Source: Stigonema sp964246695
GTDB lineage: Bacteria; Cyanobacteriota; Cyanobacteriia; Cyanobacteriales; Nostocaceae
Length of the DNA: 64,000 nt
Direction of reading: 5' to 3'
Assembly: GCA_964246695.1 (NCBI GenBank)
Contig: CAXTSI010000002.1
Coordinates: 1-64,000 of the forward strand
The notes under the pieces are model-generated. The model had not been told where the DNA came from and did no database searches. It saw only the letters and a program-made list of their open reading frames with translations. Made by a program: the position numbers and the translations under genes. Below are positions 62,900 through 64,000 of the stretch, piece by piece (the first letter of the stretch is position 1; each line of letters starts with the position of its first letter).

Positions 62900-62935
62900 A
62901 ATTAAAAATTAAAAATTAAAAATTAAAAATTAATT
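62900..62935. repeat. TTAAAAA heptamer repeat within the rsb operon
   Basis: A tandem ATTAAAA array lies between rsbT and the next gene, a short tandem repeat of the same type as at 6240 and 17117. Confidence 0.75.
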
Positions 62936-62959
62936 ATGTTTTTGCGGATGGGATGAGTG

Positions 62960-63973
62960 ATGAATAATGCTGTTGTTGTGTCCATATCAGAGTCTAGTCA
63001 GGCGGGTGAAGCGCGACGCATGGCACTGGCGCTTGCTACTCAGCTTGGCTTCAACGAAACTGAACGGGGGAAAGTTGGGATTGTCGTGACTGAAGTTGCC
63101 AAAAATCTGGTACAACACGCTCTTAACGGTCTGCTGGTACTTCAGACGCTAGAAAAAAACAACCGGGTGGGGATTGAAATTCTCGCTTTGGATAATGGAC
63201 CGGGGATGGAAAACGTCAGCATTTGCTTGCGCGATGGGTACTCTACAGCCAAAACTCTCGGCAATGGATTAGGGGCAATCAGCCGCCTATCGGGGCTGTT
63301 CGATGTTCATTCGATTGTCGGATTGGGCACTGCTATCTTGGCGCAATTGTGGGCAAACCCCTCATTTAAGCCGGATCTCAGGGATAAACTGGAGCATGGT
63401 GGGATCTGTCTGCCGATCGCGGGCGAAGCAGTATCTGGTGATGCTTGGGCAATTTCCCAATCTGCCGATCGCAGTTTACTGTTAGTGGCGGATGGGTTGG
63501 GGCATGGTCCGATGGCGGCTGACGCAGCAACAGCAGCCGTGAGGGTATTCCAAGAGAATGTCCACCGCAGCCCAAAAGAAATTGTTGAGGCGGTTCATCA
63601 AGCATTGCGGAGTACGCGGGGTGCGGCGATGGCAATCGCAGACATCAACTTTGAACAACAATCAGTACAGTTTGTGGGGATTGGCAACATTTCTGCCACA
63701 GTACTTTCACCCACAGGTATCTCCCGAATGGTTTCCCATAATGGCACGGTTGGGCATGAGGTTCGCAAGATTCAGGCGTTTACCTACCCGTGGCATCCAG
63801 AGGGAATTTTGATCATGCACTCCGATGGGTTAGGCAGCCACTGGCAGTTGGATCGCTACTTGGGTTTAGCCGCCAAGCATCCCAGTATAATTGCAGGTGT
63901 GTTATACCGAGATTTTAACCGTGGTCGAGATGATGTGACAGTAGTAGTCGCTCGAGAGGATACTCAATCATGA
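62960..63973 (+). CDS. Fused anti-sigma-type ATPase and SpoIIE/RsbX-like phosphatase
   Basis: About 337 residues. The N-terminal HATPase (1-140) has KVGIVVTEVAKNLVQHA, DNGPGM and GNGLGAI. The C-terminal PP2C domain (about 150-337) has SGDAWAI, LLVADGLGHGPMAADAAT, MVSHNGTVGHE and GRDDVTVVVARE. Such fusions reset the stressosome by dephosphorylating RsbR/RsbS (RsbX-like) with an added kinase-like module. ATG 62960 is chosen over GTG 62957. The stop overlaps the next start (ATGA). Confidence 0.87.
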   Translation: MNNAVVVSISESSQAGEARRMALALATQLGFNETERGKVGIVVTEVAKNLVQHALNGLLVLQTLEKNNRVGIEILALDNGPGMENVSICLRDGYSTAKTLGNGLGAISRLSGLFDVHSIVGLGTAILAQLWANPSFKPDLRDKLEHGGICLPIAGEAVSGDAWAISQSADRSLLLVADGLGHGPMAADAATAAVRVFQENVHRSPKEIVEAVHQALRSTRGAAMAIADINFEQQSVQFVGIGNISATVLSPTGISRMVSHNGTVGHEVRKIQAFTYPWHPEGILIMHSDGLGSHWQLDRYLGLAAKHPSIIAGVLYRDFNRGRDDVTVVVAREDTQS

Positions 63974-64000
63974 CGCTAACGATCCTTAGCCTGGAAATTC
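63970..64000 (+). CDS. Start of next rsb-operon gene, partial
   Basis: ATG overlapping the previous TGA; reads MTLTILSLEI before the edge. Similar operons continue with a kinase or phosphatase of the same signalling family, but identity cannot be told from ten codons. Confidence 0.5.
   Translation, partial: MTLTILSLEI

Overview
The window is chromosomal DNA of a filamentous, probably heterocyst-forming (Nostocales-like) cyanobacterium. The photosystem II genes psbM and psbK, a COP23-type protein, the rbp-rpsU pair, mycosporine genes (mysA, mysB), many GCGATCGC (HIP1) octamers and blocks of 7-bp tandem repeats (ATTAGCT, TTAAAAA, AATTACC, TTCCCTG types) all point that way. Species cannot be set from the sequence alone.

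Layout. 0-3 kb: Fur-like site, universal stress protein, psbM, a 2Fe-2S ferredoxin, psbK. 3-6 kb: a kinase stub and two tandem membrane GTPases. 6-9.8 kb: a GH15 glucosidase whose 3' end is joined to a methyltransferase remnant, a proline iminopeptidase and a small GlsB-type membrane protein. 10.7-12.8 kb: mysA-mysB without mysC or mysD. 14-30 kb: a repeat-rich zone built around trypsin-like protease/TPR proteins (two intact, one broken, several fragments), a COP23 protein, a Ser/Thr kinase, and a decayed island of toxin-antitoxin-like and nuclease genes (Uma2, DUF4258/YgiT, PIN, HigBA, Rpn/DUF4351). 30-33.2 kb: an AAA/WD40 gene split by two small mobile elements. 33.4-39 kb: tRNA-Gly(CCC), then an ArsR regulator with an RND efflux pump. 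40-43.5 kb: a two-gene histidine-kinase operon. 44-46.6 kb: remnants, an exported protein, rpsU and rbp. 46.7-49 kb: a TnpB-like protein divergent from a small ribbon-helix-helix-like gene, with a consensus promoter, embedded operator and a structured RNA candidate. 49-58 kb: SGNH hydrolase, broken SDR, GST, a GC-rich decarboxylase likely acquired by transfer, Uma2, an NxxGxxAF repeat protein and an MFS transporter. 58-60.7 kb: tmk and holB separated by a PIN toxin module. 61-64 kb: an RsbR-RsbS-RsbT stressosome-like operon with a fused kinase-phosphatase, running off the right edge.

Most notable: (1) precise removal of two MITE-like elements (4-bp target duplications) restores a 954-residue AAA-WD40 reading frame; (2) the TnpB-like locus carries a perfect TTGACA/TATAAT promoter whose 17-bp spacer is filled by a palindromic operator; (3) palindromic repeats sit in frame inside tmk (two) and holB (one). 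Several genes are visibly decaying, so the region is being reshaped by small repeats and deletions.
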